A stretch of 64,000 bases of DNA from Pelagadaptatus aseana (GCA_040365065.1 BAABNI010000002.1:310001-374000); one strand, 5' to 3'. Positions 17,379 to 26,645 are shown, counted from the first letter of the stretch. Notes: a model not told the origin generated them from the sequence alone. Numbers and translations: made by a program.

Positions 17379-18182
17379 TTACCTATTTGATTCTTTCCGA
17401 AACGGGTGCAGCAGCATGGCCCCGAGTTTTGAACTTTGATTCGGCGACCGATAGCGGGCCAGTCCGATCGTCATCTTATCGTGGCCATCACGGGGTTGGG
17501 CACGGTAGGAGCCAAACAGGCGATCCCACCAGGGCAAATTAAAGCCAAAGTTGCTGTGGGTCTCTGTGGCAATCACCGAGTGGTGTACCCGGTGCATATC
17601 CGGGGTAACCATCACCAGACGCAACCAGCGATCCACAGCGTGTGGCAACGCAATGTTACCGTGATTGAACATGGCCGTGGCGTTAAGCACTACTTCAAAG
17701 AGTAGCACCGCTTCAACCGGCACACCCAGAACAACAATCGCCAGCACTTTGATGGCCATCGACAGCAAGGCTTCCAGCGGATGAAAACGGATACCGGTGC
17801 TGACATCGATATCCAGATCCATATGGTGCATGCGATGCAGGCGCCACAACAGCGGGACTCTGTGAAAGATTCGATGCTGCCAGTAAATCAGTAAATCCAG
17901 CAGGACAAAACCAACCACAAAAGCCAGCCAGAAAGGCAAACCCAAACTGTTGAACAGACCCCACTGCTGCTCTGCCGCCAGTACCGCTGCGCCACCGGCG
18001 GCAATCGGAAACAGCAACCGCAATAACGCAATATTCAGAAAAGAGATGGCGAAATTACTGAGCCAGCGCTGGGACTTTTTTACGGTGAGGGCTCTTTTGG
18101 GGGCAATAAGTTCCCAGAGGGCCACTGTTAGTAGCACGCCGAAGAAAATACTCAGTCGAAGGCTTTGTTCGGTTTCCATCAT
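17379..18182 (-). CDS. Sterol desaturase / fatty-acid hydroxylase family membrane protein
   Basis: About 267 residues with several membrane helices and the eight-histidine di-iron pattern of the fatty-acid hydroxylase superfamily: HRIFH, HRMHH and MHRVHHS...ETHSNFG. Members hydroxylate or desaturate sterols, carotenoids or fatty acyl chains; the substrate is not predictable. I place the start at the ATG pair at 18182/18179, where the first helix of the family begins. A longer frame reaches 18275, but its extra residues come from the intergenic repeat and look non-coding. It heads an operon with ppiC and the VF530-type gene. Confidence 0.82.
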   Translation of the reverse strand: MMETEQSLRLSIFFGVLLTVALWELIAPKRALTVKKSQRWLSNFAISFLNIALLRLLFPIAAGGAAVLAAEQQWGLFNSLGLPFWLAFVVGFVLLDLLIYWQHRIFHRVPLLWRLHRMHHMDLDIDVSTGIRFHPLEALLSMAIKVLAIVVLGVPVEAVLLFEVVLNATAMFNHGNIALPHAVDRWLRLVMVTPDMHRVHHSVIATETHSNFGFNLPWWDRLFGSYRAQPRDGHDKMTIGLARYRSPNQSSKLGAMLLHPFRKESNR

Positions 18183-18233
18183 TGGATTTTGCCCATGAGA
18201 TCCCTCACGTTCGTTTATTGCCATGGATGGCAT

Positions 18234-18332
18234 GTATGCCTGAAATGCAGGAGCAATTTCAGGTCGGGATGACAAACTCAGGCATTGTCATTCTGACGAC
18301 CGCAGGGAGGAAGAATCTCTCTGTAATTAACC
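18234..18332. repeat. Dispersed intergenic repeat-like element
   Basis: The 153-bp gap between fdx and the desaturase contains an inverted repeat CCTGAAAT...ATTTCAGG (18239-18263) and a GTCATTCTGACGACCGCAGG-type segment followed by GAGGAAGAATCTC. That sequence is familiar as a high-copy extragenic element in many gammaproteobacterial genomes. It holds no gene. Confidence 0.5.
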
Positions 18333-18335
18333 TTA

Positions 18336-18641
18336 TCAGGGTATTTCTACGACCAGATCGCCCTGACCGACCATCACCTGACAACTTAATCGGGAATTGG
18401 GGCCAAAACCAAACACGCCTTTGGTGATACTGGTTTCCAGATCGCCGGCTGGACGCACGGTTTCAGCGCCTTCTACCAGTACCACATGACAGGTGGTGCA
18501 GGCGCAACTTTGCTGACAGGCGTGATCAATATCAACGTCGTTATCCAGCAACTGCTGACACAATTGCTGACCGGACCGGGCCTCAATCACGGCCCCGTCG
18601 GGACATTTCATCGGGTTAGGTAAAACAACAATCTGGGGCAT
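18336..18641 (-). CDS. fdx: ISC-type [2Fe-2S] ferredoxin
   Basis: 101-residue adrenodoxin-type ferredoxin. Cluster ligands are Cys42, Cys48, Cys51 and Cys87, the positions found in Escherichia coli Fdx. It is the electron donor to cluster assembly. It is the last gene of the iscR-suf operon, 2 bp after sufE, although ISC ferredoxin normally travels with hscBA; those genes are not in this window. Confidence 0.93.
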   Translation of the reverse strand: MPQIVVLPNPMKCPDGAVIEARSGQQLCQQLLDNDVDIDHACQQSCACTTCHVVLVEGAETVRPAGDLETSITKGVFGFGPNSRLSCQVMVGQGDLVVEIP

Positions 18642-18643
18642 AT

Positions 18644-19051
18644 CTATCCAGCAGCCTCTGCAATGGCTTTAATCTTGCCAACAATGGCACGCAGACCGTT
18701 GCCCCTAGTTGGGCTCAGGTGGCTTTCCAGATCCAGCTGGGCAAAGTAACCATCGATATCGAAATCCAGAATCTGAGCCGGCGTTTTGTGATCGAAAGCC
18801 GCCATAACCACAGCCAGAAGACCGCGAACAATGACGGCATCGCTATCGACTACAAACACCAGTTGGTCGCCTTCACTGCGTACGTCCACCCAGACATTGC
18901 TCTGGCAACCCTTTACCAGGCGCTCGTCTGTTTGCAGTTCTGGCTCCAGTGGTGTCAGGGCTTTACCCAGATCGATGATGTACTTGTAGCGTTCTTCCCA
19001 GTCATCAAAAAAATCGATGTCTTCCAGAATTTCATCGGTGCTTGGCAACAT
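18644..19051 (-). CDS. sufE: Cysteine desulfuration protein SufE
   Basis: 135-residue SufE, accepting persulfide sulfur from SufS and raising its activity. The acceptor cysteine is Cys49 in VKGCQSNVW. The start ATG at 19051 follows the four tandem 18-bp repeats that separate it from sufT. It ends 2 bp before fdx. Confidence 0.95.
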   Translation of the reverse strand: MLPSTDEILEDIDFFDDWEERYKYIIDLGKALTPLEPELQTDERLVKGCQSNVWVDVRSEGDQLVFVVDSDAVIVRGLLAVVMAAFDHKTPAQILDFDIDGYFAQLDLESHLSPTRGNGLRAIVGKIKAIAEAAG

Positions 19052-19066
19052 AAATTATTCCAACAA

Positions 19067-19138
19067 TTAAAAGGACATACCTGTTTAAAAAAACAAGCCT
19101 GTTTAGAAGAACATGCCTGTTTAAAAGAACATGCCTGT
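19067..19138 (-). repeat. Four tandem 18-bp repeats at the sufT/sufE junction
   Basis: On the minus strand four head-to-tail units read ACAGGCATGTTCTTTTAA, ACAGGCATGTTCTTCTAA, ACAGGCTTGTTTTTTTAA and ACAGGTATGTCCTTTTAA (19138-19121, 19120-19103, 19102-19085, 19084-19067). The first unit is the last five codons of sufT plus its stop; each later unit repeats that end with its own in-frame TAA. Confidence 0.95.
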
Positions 19139-19654
19139 TTCTAACTGAGCCTCTTCGCTCATCATCTCTTTGCTCCAGGGTGGATCAAACACAAGATCCA
19201 CCACCACATCAGAGACATTCGGCACCTTGGCTACTCGGTACTCCACATCACCCACCAATACCGGCCCCATACCACAACCGGGAGCGGTCAAGGTCATGCG
19301 AATATCCACCCGGCCGGCTGACTGATCAATGTCGACGTTATAGATTAAGCCCAGTGACACCAGACTTACGGGAATTTCGGGATCAAAAATACTGTCCAGC
19401 GCCTGCCACACCTGATCGTCCTGAATCTGGCCGGAACCGTCATCGGAAAATTCCAGCGTTTCCGGTTCGCAACCGATGGCATCGGCATCGGTGCCATCGA
19501 TGCGCAGCATATTGCCCTGCCAGGTAACGGTGTAGTTACCACCGAGATCCTGGGTAATATTGATAAACTCACCGGACGGAATGGTGACGGGTTCACCCTG
19601 AGGGACGCGACGTGCCGGGCACTCGCGCTGGGTGACAACCATAGTCTGTTGCAT
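19121..19654 (-). CDS. sufT: SufT, iron-sulfur assembly accessory protein (DUF59)
   Basis: 177 residues. The conserved MIP18/DUF59 core runs from about residue 80 (ALDSIFDPEIPVSLVSLGL) through LTAPGCGMG to VFDPPWSKEMMSEEAQ, with a SufT-specific N-terminal region before it. SufT helps maturation of Fe-S proteins under high demand. Its last residues TGMFF and the stop lie inside the tandem repeat array. It sits between sufA and sufE in the operon. Confidence 0.92.
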   Translation of the reverse strand: MQQTMVVTQRECPARRVPQGEPVTIPSGEFINITQDLGGNYTVTWQGNMLRIDGTDADAIGCEPETLEFSDDGSGQIQDDQVWQALDSIFDPEIPVSLVSLGLIYNVDIDQSAGRVDIRMTLTAPGCGMGPVLVGDVEYRVAKVPNVSDVVVDLVFDPPWSKEMMSEEAQLETGMFF

Positions 19655-19694
19655 GAATAAAACCTGTACTGCTTATTGGCTCACGGTAGAGCTA

Positions 19695-20063
19695 TCAGGC
19701 AACGGAGAAGCTCTCTCCACAGCCGCATTCGGCAACCACATTGGGGTTATTGAACTTGATAACATGGTTCAGCCCCTCGGTGACCATATCGATCTCCGTG
19801 CCGCGCAGCAATTCTACCGCATCTTCGGCAATGGCGAGAGTCACGTTTTCGCTGATGCTCAGGACTTCATCGGAACTTTCACCCTCTACCACCATATCCA
19901 TAACATACGCGTAGCCAGTACAGCCACTTTCTTTGGTACTCAGGCGAATCAGCTTGTCCTCACCTTTGGCCTTCTCAGCCGCCAGGTTTTTGGCAAAGTA
20001 ATCTTCCGCAGCCGCAGTCACAGTGACGACCGCATCCGTCGGTTCAAAGGTTGCAACACTCAT
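19695..20063 (-). CDS. sufA: A-type iron-sulfur carrier (SufA/IscA family)
   Basis: 122-residue HesB/IscA-family carrier with conserved Cys48, Cys113 and Cys115 (ESGCTG and ECGCGESF). It receives clusters from SufBCD and passes them to apoproteins. Starts 2 bp after the sufS stop; the GGAG within the sufS end is its ribosome site, so the two are coupled. SufA versus IscA versus ErpA is decided only by context. Confidence 0.9.
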   Translation of the reverse strand: MSVATFEPTDAVVTVTAAAEDYFAKNLAAEKAKGEDKLIRLSTKESGCTGYAYVMDMVVEGESSDEVLSISENVTLAIAEDAVELLRGTEIDMVTEGLNHVIKFNNPNVVAECGCGESFSVA

Positions 20064-20065
20064 AA

Positions 20066-21283
20066 TCACTCCAACATCATGCGCACTTTTTTCAGTGCGG
20101 TAAAAAGTTGTTCTACTTCATCCAGGGTGTTGTAGATGGAAAACGATGCCCTGGCGGTTCCCGGAACATTCAGGCGCCCCATCAGAGGCTCAGCACAGTG
20201 GTGTCCGGTGCGAATCGCAATGCCCTGCTTATCCAGCAGAAAGCCGATATCCGCGGGATGACCAGAATCCATCACAAAACTCAGCACACCGACCTTGTCT
20301 TTGGCATTGCCAATAATGGTTAGACCCTCAAAATCTTCTGCCAGCTCCGTAGCCCGGGCCAGCAATTTGGCCTCGTGCTGTTTCAGGCCATCCTGATCAA
20401 GGCTCTGGAACCACTCAATGGCCACCCCCATAGCGATGGCATCGGCGATATTCGGCGTACCCGCTTCCAGCCGATAGGGTAATTCATTCCAGGTAGCGTC
20501 CTGATAGGTCACGGTAGCAATCATCTCGCCACCGGTTTTCCACACAGGCCACTCGGCCAGCAGCTCTTTTCTGCCCCACAACACGCCCATACCGGTCGGG
20601 CCAAACAATTTATGCGCAGAAAAAGAATAAAAGTCGCAACCCAGCGCCTGCACATCAATCGCACCGTGCGCGATGCCCTGGGCACCGTCAATGGCAACCA
20701 AGGCGCCAGCGTCTTTGGCCCAGCGGGTCAAATCGGCAATGGGATTGAGAGTACCCAGCGCATTGGAGACGTGAGGGAAAGCCACAATACGGGTTTTTTC
20801 ATTCAGAGCGGCTTTATAACTCTCAAGATCCAGTTCACCCAGATCAGAAATCGGAATCACCTTAAGTGCAGCGCCCGCCTGCTTGCAGGCCTGTTGCCAG
20901 GTCACCAGATTGGCGTGATGTTCCATCTCGGTGACCACCACCTCATCACCGGCCTTGAGTTGCTGGGCAATACCGTGAGTAATGATGTTAATGGACTCAG
21001 TGGTACCACTGGTCCAGATGACTTCTTCACGGGCGCTGGCATTTATAAAGCCGGCCACAATATCCCGGGCACCTTCGTAACGTCGGGTGGCCTCATCGGC
21101 CAGCTTGTGGGCTCCACGATGGACATTGGAGTTGCAGGTGCTGTAGTAATCCACCAGTGCGTCAATCACACACTGGGGCTTTTGTGTGGTGGCCGCATTG
21201 TCCAGGTACACCAGCGGTTTGCCATTCACCTCCCGATTCAGAATCGGGAACTGGGCGCGAACTGCAGCAACATCAAAACTCAT
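20066..21283 (-). CDS. sufS: Cysteine desulfurase SufS
   Basis: 405-residue group II cysteine desulfurase. The PLP lysine is Lys225 (SFSAHKLFGPTG) and the active cysteine Cys363 (RTGHHCAEPLM), in the rigid short-loop form typical of SufS, which needs SufE as acceptor. sufE is four genes downstream, and a second desulfurase of the IscS type is encoded at the head of the same operon. Confidence 0.96.
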   Translation of the reverse strand: MSFDVAAVRAQFPILNREVNGKPLVYLDNAATTQKPQCVIDALVDYYSTCNSNVHRGAHKLADEATRRYEGARDIVAGFINASAREEVIWTSGTTESINIITHGIAQQLKAGDEVVVTEMEHHANLVTWQQACKQAGAALKVIPISDLGELDLESYKAALNEKTRIVAFPHVSNALGTLNPIADLTRWAKDAGALVAIDGAQGIAHGAIDVQALGCDFYSFSAHKLFGPTGMGVLWGRKELLAEWPVWKTGGEMIATVTYQDATWNELPYRLEAGTPNIADAIAMGVAIEWFQSLDQDGLKQHEAKLLARATELAEDFEGLTIIGNAKDKVGVLSFVMDSGHPADIGFLLDKQGIAIRTGHHCAEPLMGRLNVPGTARASFSIYNTLDEVEQLFTALKKVRMMLE

Positions 21284-21307
21284 AACGTCTATTTTCTATT
21301 AATCCTG

Positions 21308-22561
21308 TTATTGCACTTCCATGCTGGCAAAGCGGGCGCGCAATTGCGGGCGTAACCATTCTGCCAGAGCCTCATTGGGCATATCGTCTACCAGCTCATT
21401 GATAAAGCCAAAGTTCAACATCACCTGCGCATGAGCCTTATCAATACCACGAGATTGCAGGTAGTACAGAGCCTTTTTATCGATTTCTGCGACGGTGGCA
21501 CCGTGGGCACAGCGCACATCATCGGCGTAGATTTCCAGCTCCGGCTTGGTATTGATCTCGGCGCGATCAGACAACAGCAGATTGCGGTTATTCAATTCCG
21601 CCAGCGTCTTCTGGGCATCGCGATGGATATGAATGCGACCATTAAATACCGCGCGGGATCTATCACCGACAATGCCACGCACGTTCTCCTCGGTGGTACC
21701 GTGAGGCTGGGCGTGCTCAATACAACTGTGCAGATCGAACAGCTCACCGGTATCGAGCAGATACACGGCATTCATCTTGGCAAACGCGTGCTGACCATTG
21801 TGCGCCACATCCACATCCAGACGCGCCAGCTTGCTGCCAAAACCAATCAAGGTGCTGTTGAGCTGGGTCTTGTTCGCCAGCGAAAAATGACAGCCGCCAA
21901 TATTAATGGCAGCACCGGATTGCAGGGCAAAGCGGTAGTGTTCCAGCTCGGCTTCATCCCCCAGCAGGTACTCCGAAAAAACGGTACTCAAACCCTCGGC
22001 CTGACTGTCGCACTGCTCAATCACACTGAGCTTGGCGTTATTGGCCAGACGCACCAGTACGCGAGTGTGGGATTCAACACCCTCGGAGTGAATATTGACG
22101 ATGCGAATGGGCGTATCGATAACCGCCCCTTCAGCGACATCGATCAACACCCCATCGCTGGCCAAAACATCGTTAACTAAACCGAACACATGACGAGCCG
22201 GCTTTACCTTGGTAAAAATCTGTTGGGCTATGGCTTGCTCATCAACACTGGCATCCACCAATGACACAATACGCAAACCTTCCGGCAGTGCGTCACTTCC
22301 CATTTCCAAACGACCATCGACAAACACCAGATCAAGGCTATCGAGATCGGCAATCTGCTCCACCGTCACATCCTGATTGGCGGCGGCTTGTGAAAAAGAC
22401 GAATCTTCAACCGGGCGCAGGGAAAAGTATTTCCATGCTTCGGTTTTGCGGGTCGGCCACGGGATATTTTTTAACTGTGACAGGGATTCGCTGCGCTGTG
22501 GTGCCAGCCAATCCTCAATTTTTTCGGCGCGTTCAAGGGCGCCCTCTAACCAGGCACTCAT
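21308..22561 (-). CDS. sufD: Fe-S cluster scaffold subunit SufD
   Basis: 417-residue SufD of the SufBC2D scaffold complex. The C-terminal SufBD core is recognisable, with the RCAHGATVAEID block and a DKAHAQVMLNFGFINE segment. The N-terminal region (about 1-100) is SufD-like and variable. It begins 2 bp after sufC and ends 24 bp before sufS. Confidence 0.95.
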   Translation of the reverse strand: MSAWLEGALERAEKIEDWLAPQRSESLSQLKNIPWPTRKTEAWKYFSLRPVEDSSFSQAAANQDVTVEQIADLDSLDLVFVDGRLEMGSDALPEGLRIVSLVDASVDEQAIAQQIFTKVKPARHVFGLVNDVLASDGVLIDVAEGAVIDTPIRIVNIHSEGVESHTRVLVRLANNAKLSVIEQCDSQAEGLSTVFSEYLLGDEAELEHYRFALQSGAAINIGGCHFSLANKTQLNSTLIGFGSKLARLDVDVAHNGQHAFAKMNAVYLLDTGELFDLHSCIEHAQPHGTTEENVRGIVGDRSRAVFNGRIHIHRDAQKTLAELNNRNLLLSDRAEINTKPELEIYADDVRCAHGATVAEIDKKALYYLQSRGIDKAHAQVMLNFGFINELVDDMPNEALAEWLRPQLRARFASMEVQ

Positions 22562-22563
22562 GC

Positions 22564-23325
22564 TTATACCTCGTCAGCCGCACGCTGTTCAGTCAGCCAG
22601 GCGTAGCCCTGCTCTTCCAGTTCCAGAGCCAGCGAAGCATCGCCACTGCGCACAATCTTGCCTTCCGACAACACGTGAACAAAATCCGGCTTGATGTAAT
22701 CCAGCAGACGCTGATAGTGAGTCACCACAATAAAGCTGCGATCATCCGAGCGCTGACTGTTTACACCTTCGGCAACCACTTGCAGGGCGTCAATATCCAG
22801 ACCGGAATCGGATTCATCGAGGATGCATACCTTGGGTTGCAGCAACAGCATTTGCATGATTTCGTTGCGCTTTTTCTCACCGCCGGAGAAGCCTTCGTTT
22901 ACGCCACGCTTTAAAAATGCCAGAGGCAGATTAACCTGTTTGCAGGCGGCCTTGGCCAGTTTCAAAAACTCGGCAGAACTCAAGGCTTCTTCACCGCGTT
23001 CTTCGCGAGCGGCATCCACTGCGGCCTTCATAAATTCCATATTGCTGACACCGGGAATTTCAACCGGGTACTGAAACGCCAGAAACAGGCCGGCGCGGGC
23101 GCGCTCTTCGGCTTCCAGCTCCAACAGATCAACGCCGTTCAGGGTCGCAGAACCTTGCTCCACCTCGTAGCCTTCTCGGCCGGATAGCACGTAACCCATG
23201 GTACTTTTACCGGCACCGTTGGGGCCCATAATGGCGTGGACTTCACCGGGTTTTACTTCCAGGTTCAAACCCTTGAGGATGTTCTTTTCTTCGACACTGG
23301 CGTGTAGGTTTTCAATTTTCAGCAT
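22564..23325 (-). CDS. sufC: SufC ATPase of the Fe-S scaffold complex
   Basis: 253-residue ABC-type ATPase with Walker A GPNGAGKST (about residues 35-43), signature FSGGEKKRNEI and Walker B CILDESDSGLD, all intact. It drives conformational change in SufBCD during cluster assembly in the cytoplasm. A hairpin repeat sits between it and upstream sufB. Confidence 0.96.
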   Translation of the reverse strand: MLKIENLHASVEEKNILKGLNLEVKPGEVHAIMGPNGAGKSTMGYVLSGREGYEVEQGSATLNGVDLLELEAEERARAGLFLAFQYPVEIPGVSNMEFMKAAVDAAREERGEEALSSAEFLKLAKAACKQVNLPLAFLKRGVNEGFSGGEKKRNEIMQMLLLQPKVCILDESDSGLDIDALQVVAEGVNSQRSDDRSFIVVTHYQRLLDYIKPDFVHVLSEGKIVRSGDASLALELEEQGYAWLTEQRAADEV

Positions 23326-23345
23326 AATGTTCTTTTTACCTGTTT

Positions 23346-23372
23346 GTGGATTCCCGCCTGCGCGGGAATGAC
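23346..23372. repeat. REP-like palindrome between sufB and sufC
   Basis: GGATTCCCGCCTGCGCGGGA-type palindrome: perfect 8-bp arms ATTCCCGC / GCGGGAAT at 23350-23357 and 23362-23369 around a CTGC loop, followed by TGAC. This is the common extragenic palindrome that produces spurious DSRLRGND translations in many proteobacterial genomes. It forms a hairpin inside the operon transcript. Confidence 0.75.
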
Positions 23373-23384
23373 ACTGAATTCTAT

Positions 23385-24821
23385 TTAGCCGACGGAGCCT
23401 TCAAGACTGATTTCCAGAAGTTTTCCCGCCTCTACCGCAAATTCCATGGGCAGCTCTTTAAACACCTCTTTACAGAAACCGTTCACAATCATGGAGACGG
23501 CTTTTTCCGGGTCGAGGCCACGCTGCTGACACAGGAACATCTGATCATCACTCACTTTGGAGGTGGTGGCTTCGTGCTCCACAATGGCCGAGGGGTTGCG
23601 GCTTTCCACATAGGGGAAGGTGTGCGCACCACACTGATCACCGATCAGCAGTGAATCACACTGGGTAAAGTTACGCGCCCCTTGGGCACCGGCGTTCATG
23701 CGCACCAGACCGCGGTAGCTGTTGTTACTGCGACCGGCGGAAATACCCTTGGAGATAATGGTGGACTTGGTATTCTTGCCCAGATGAATCATCTTGGTGC
23801 CGGTATCGGCCTGCTGCTTGCCGCGGGTCAGGGCAACAGAGTAGAACTCACCGACACTGTCATCACCCTTGAGCACACAGCTGGGGTATTTCCAGGTCAC
23901 AGCCGAGCCGGTTTCCACCTGAGTCCAGGAAATCTTGGCGCGAGTATGGCAAATGCCACGCTTGGTCACAAAGTTGTAGATACCACCGCGGCCTTCTTCG
24001 TCGCCGGGGTACCAGTTCTGCACCGTGGAGTATTTGATCTCGGCATCGTCCAGTGCCACCAACTCAACCACGGCCGCGTGCAACTGATTTTCATCACGCT
24101 GTGGCGCGGTACAGCCTTCCAGATAACTGACGTAACTGCCTTCGTCAGCCACAATCAAAGTGCGCTCAAACTGGCCGGTATTCTGCTCATTGATGCGGAA
24201 GTAGGTAGACAACTCCATCGGACAGCGGGTGCCTTTGGGGATATAGACAAAGGAGCCATCGGTGAATACCGCGCAGTTCAGTGCCGCGTAAAAGTTGTCC
24301 TTTTGCGGCACCACGGTACCGAGGTATTTTTTCACCAGATCCGGGTACTTGTGCACGGCTTCGGAGATTGGGCAGAAAATCACCCCGGCTTCTTCCAGCT
24401 TTTCCCGGAAAGTCGTTACAACCGACACCGAATCGAATACGGCATCCACCGCCACACCGGCCAACATTTGTTGCTCGACCAGAGGAATACCCAATTTTTC
24501 GTAGGTACGCAGCAGCTCCGGATCCACCTCGTCGAGGGATTTGGGCTTATCGGCCATGCTCTTGGGGGCGGAATAATAGGAAATGGCCTGAAAATCGATT
24601 TCCGGGTAATCCACATGGGCCCAATCCGGCTCTGCCATTTCCAGCCAGGCATTAAAGGCTTTCAGACGCCATTCGAGCATCCACTCGGGCTCGTTTTTCA
24701 TCGCCGAAATGCGACGAATCACGCTTTCATCGAGGCCCGGCTCAAAGGTCTCGGATTCAATATCCGAAACAAAGCCCGCTTCGTATTCGCGCTCAAGCGC
24801 TTTGTTGATTTGTTCAGTCAT
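23385..24821 (-). CDS. sufB: Fe-S cluster scaffold subunit SufB
   Basis: 478-residue SufB, the main scaffold subunit on which clusters are built. The conserved core is clear ([75 protein letters not shown]). Length and order match the family with no gaps. The gene follows iscS after 57 bp. Confidence 0.97.
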   Translation of the reverse strand: MTEQINKALEREYEAGFVSDIESETFEPGLDESVIRRISAMKNEPEWMLEWRLKAFNAWLEMAEPDWAHVDYPEIDFQAISYYSAPKSMADKPKSLDEVDPELLRTYEKLGIPLVEQQMLAGVAVDAVFDSVSVVTTFREKLEEAGVIFCPISEAVHKYPDLVKKYLGTVVPQKDNFYAALNCAVFTDGSFVYIPKGTRCPMELSTYFRINEQNTGQFERTLIVADEGSYVSYLEGCTAPQRDENQLHAAVVELVALDDAEIKYSTVQNWYPGDEEGRGGIYNFVTKRGICHTRAKISWTQVETGSAVTWKYPSCVLKGDDSVGEFYSVALTRGKQQADTGTKMIHLGKNTKSTIISKGISAGRSNNSYRGLVRMNAGAQGARNFTQCDSLLIGDQCGAHTFPYVESRNPSAIVEHEATTSKVSDDQMFLCQQRGLDPEKAVSMIVNGFCKEVFKELPMEFAVEAGKLLEISLEGSVG

Positions 24822-24878
24822 GAATCTGACCCACTAATAACTCACTATTTTTTGTCTGGGCCCTGAGCCTAATACTGC

Positions 24879-26027
24879 TCAGGCACCCTGTAATTTCTCA
24901 ACCACCTGGCGAATATGCTCAATCGCCCGATCGATATCAGCCTCTGTGGTATAGCGTCCCAGCGAGAAGCGGATAGAACTGTGTGCATCGTCGTCGCTCA
25001 GCCCCATCGCTTTAAGCACATAGGACGGAGACATACTGGCCGAGGTGCAGGCCGATCCCGATGAAACCGCCACTTCACGCAACGACAGCAACAGAACCTC
25101 ACCATCCACACCCGAAAAACAGACGTTCAGGTGAATGGGGCTGCAATGCTCGACTGAGCCATTGCGACGCACGCCATTGAGGGATTCAATACCGGCCCAC
25201 AATCGATCTCTCAACGCTGCCGTTCTGGCCTGCTCGCCTGCCATTTGTTCACGGGCTTCTCGAGCGGCTTCGCCCATTCCAACCACCTGATGGGTAGCCA
25301 GTGTTCCCGAGCGCATACCCCGCTCATGGCCACCACCGTGCATCTGCAACCCCAATTGAGACTGGCAAGCGCGGCGGACATAGAGCGCACCGACACCTTT
25401 GGGCCCATAAAACTTGTGCGCGGACAGACTCATCAAGTCCACATTCAGTTCATCCACACAAGTCGCCACTTTCCCCGCAGCCTGAGCCGCATCGGTATGC
25501 AGCAGTACCCCGGCCTCGCGGCACAGGGCACCAATCTCGGCGATGGGATTGATGGAGCCAACTTCGTTGTTGACCATCATCAAGCTGACCAGACGCGTAT
25601 CGTCGCGAAGTGCTGACTGCACCTGACTGGAGTCGATGACTCCCTGTTCCTTGGGTGTCAGCCAGGTGACTTCAACGCCTTTCTCTTCGAGCCATTTGAC
25701 CGGATCAATAATGGCCTTGTGCTCGACTACCGAGGTAATCAGGTGCCCTTTGAAATCCAGCGCTTCAAACACACCTTTTAATGCCAGATTGTTGGATTCT
25801 GTAGCACCACTGGTCCAGACCACCTCCCGTGGATCACAGCCCAGCAAATCGGCCACCTGCCCTCGGGCATTTTCCACTTTCTCTTCGGCCTGCCAGCCGA
25901 ACATATGAGAGCGTGACGCCGGGTTGGCAAAGGTGGTTGGGAAGGTCAAACACTCGGCCATCGCCTTGGCAGCGGACTCCGACACCGGTGTCGTTGCTGC
26001 ATAATCCAGATAAATGGGCGCTACCAC
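24879..26027 (-). CDS. iscS: Cysteine desulfurase, IscS/NifS type
   Basis: 382-residue group I desulfurase. The PLP lysine is in [12 protein letters not shown] and the active cysteine lies in the flexible loop [10 protein letters not shown]. It differs from the group II SufS encoded three genes downstream. The start is GTG at 26027 with AAGG upstream. It lies 38 bp after iscR, as in isc operons, but iscU, hscB and hscA are absent and sufBCD follow instead. Confidence 0.93.
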   Translation of the reverse strand: MVAPIYLDYAATTPVSESAAKAMAECLTFPTTFANPASRSHMFGWQAEEKVENARGQVADLLGCDPREVVWTSGATESNNLALKGVFEALDFKGHLITSVVEHKAIIDPVKWLEEKGVEVTWLTPKEQGVIDSSQVQSALRDDTRLVSLMMVNNEVGSINPIAEIGALCREAGVLLHTDAAQAAGKVATCVDELNVDLMSLSAHKFYGPKGVGALYVRRACQSQLGLQMHGGGHERGMRSGTLATHQVVGMGEAAREAREQMAGEQARTAALRDRLWAGIESLNGVRRNGSVEHCSPIHLNVCFSGVDGEVLLLSLREVAVSSGSACTSASMSPSYVLKAMGLSDDDAHSSIRFSLGRYTTEADIDRAIEHIRQVVEKLQGA

Positions 26028-26065
26028 TGATAAACCTTCTCTAAAAAATCTCTAATGCCTGCTTA

Positions 26066-26530
26066 TTATGCCAAAGTCGCCTGAAGCAACTCTTGCTCAC
26101 GATCCTGGCGAGCTGAAATTTCACGCACCTCGTTGCGATCGATCAAGTTCTGCAGGGTAATGCCCGACAAAAAATCATGTATCTGGTCACTCAGATCACA
26201 CCAGAGGTGATGGGTCAGGCACTGAACACCGCGCTGGCAGTTGCCCTGCTTGTTGCAGTTGGTGGCATCGATGGATTCATTGACCGCATCAATAATGTCC
26301 GCCACTCGAATATCATCCGTGCCGCGATTCAAGCGATAACCACCGCCGGGTCCGCGCACACTCTTCACCAGTTCCTGAGATCGCAGCTTGGAAAACAACT
26401 GCTCCAGATAGGAAAGAGAGATTTCCTGTCGCTTGGAAATATCCGCCAGGCTGATGGGTTTCTTCTCACCGTGCAAAGCCAGATCCAGCATGGCTGTGAC
26501 AGCGTAACGCCCCTTTGTGGTTAATCGCAT
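26066..26530 (-). CDS. iscR: Fe-S cluster-sensing transcription factor IscR
   Basis: 154-residue Rrf2-family regulator. An N-terminal winged helix starts [15 protein letters not shown]. Cluster ligands Cys92, Cys98, Cys104 and His107 fall at exactly the positions of Escherichia coli IscR. It holds a [2Fe-2S] cluster and represses its own operon when clusters are plentiful. The ATG at 26530 follows GAGGA; a longer frame upstream would run into the promoter. Two IscR-type sites overlap the promoter just upstream. Confidence 0.96.
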   Translation of the reverse strand: MRLTTKGRYAVTAMLDLALHGEKKPISLADISKRQEISLSYLEQLFSKLRSQELVKSVRGPGGGYRLNRGTDDIRVADIIDAVNESIDATNCNKQGNCQRGVQCLTHHLWCDLSDQIHDFLSGITLQNLIDRNEVREISARQDREQELLQATLA

Positions 26531-26560
26531 AATGAATTCCTCTGAACAGTACAGGAGCGC

Positions 26561-26589
26561 ATTATCCAAAAACCAACTATTTTAATCAA
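26561..26589 (-). promoter_or_regulatory. Predicted sigma-70 promoter of the iscR-suf operon
   Basis: On the minus strand a -35 TTGATT (26589-26584) and -10 GATAAT (26566-26561) are separated by exactly 17 bp. The -35 and much of the spacer lie within the proximal IscR site, which fits repression. Confidence 0.65.
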
Positions 26590-26618
26590 GTATTTAACCA
26601 ATCATTACACTCAGGTAT
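26569..26618 (-). promoter_or_regulatory. Two abutting type 1 IscR-binding sites
   Basis: Two 25-bp sites read on the minus strand abut exactly: 26593-26569 (ATACTTGATT..., about 21 of 25 matches to the type 1 pattern ATASYYGACTRWWWYAGTCR plus RSTAT) and 26618-26594 (ATACCTGAGT..., about 19 of 25). The arrangement resembles the multiple sites at the Escherichia coli iscR promoter. Confidence 0.7.
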
Positions 26619-26645
26619 TTAACCGCATAATAATTATGGCTTATA

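Noticed and set aside
19067..19138. CRISPR-like or regulatory RNA repeat
   Set aside because: The 18-bp units are directly contiguous with no spacers and encode the end of sufT, so this is a simple tandem duplication.
20612..22180. Long plus-strand frames opposite sufS and sufD
   Set aside because: Both are exact antisense to conserved genes with catalytic residues in place.
23682..24866. 394-codon open frame on the plus strand opposite sufB
   Set aside because: sufB on the other strand has full family length and intact motifs; the antisense frame is low-complexity in Gly/His with no ribosome site or recognisable domain, and is a shadow of codon bias.
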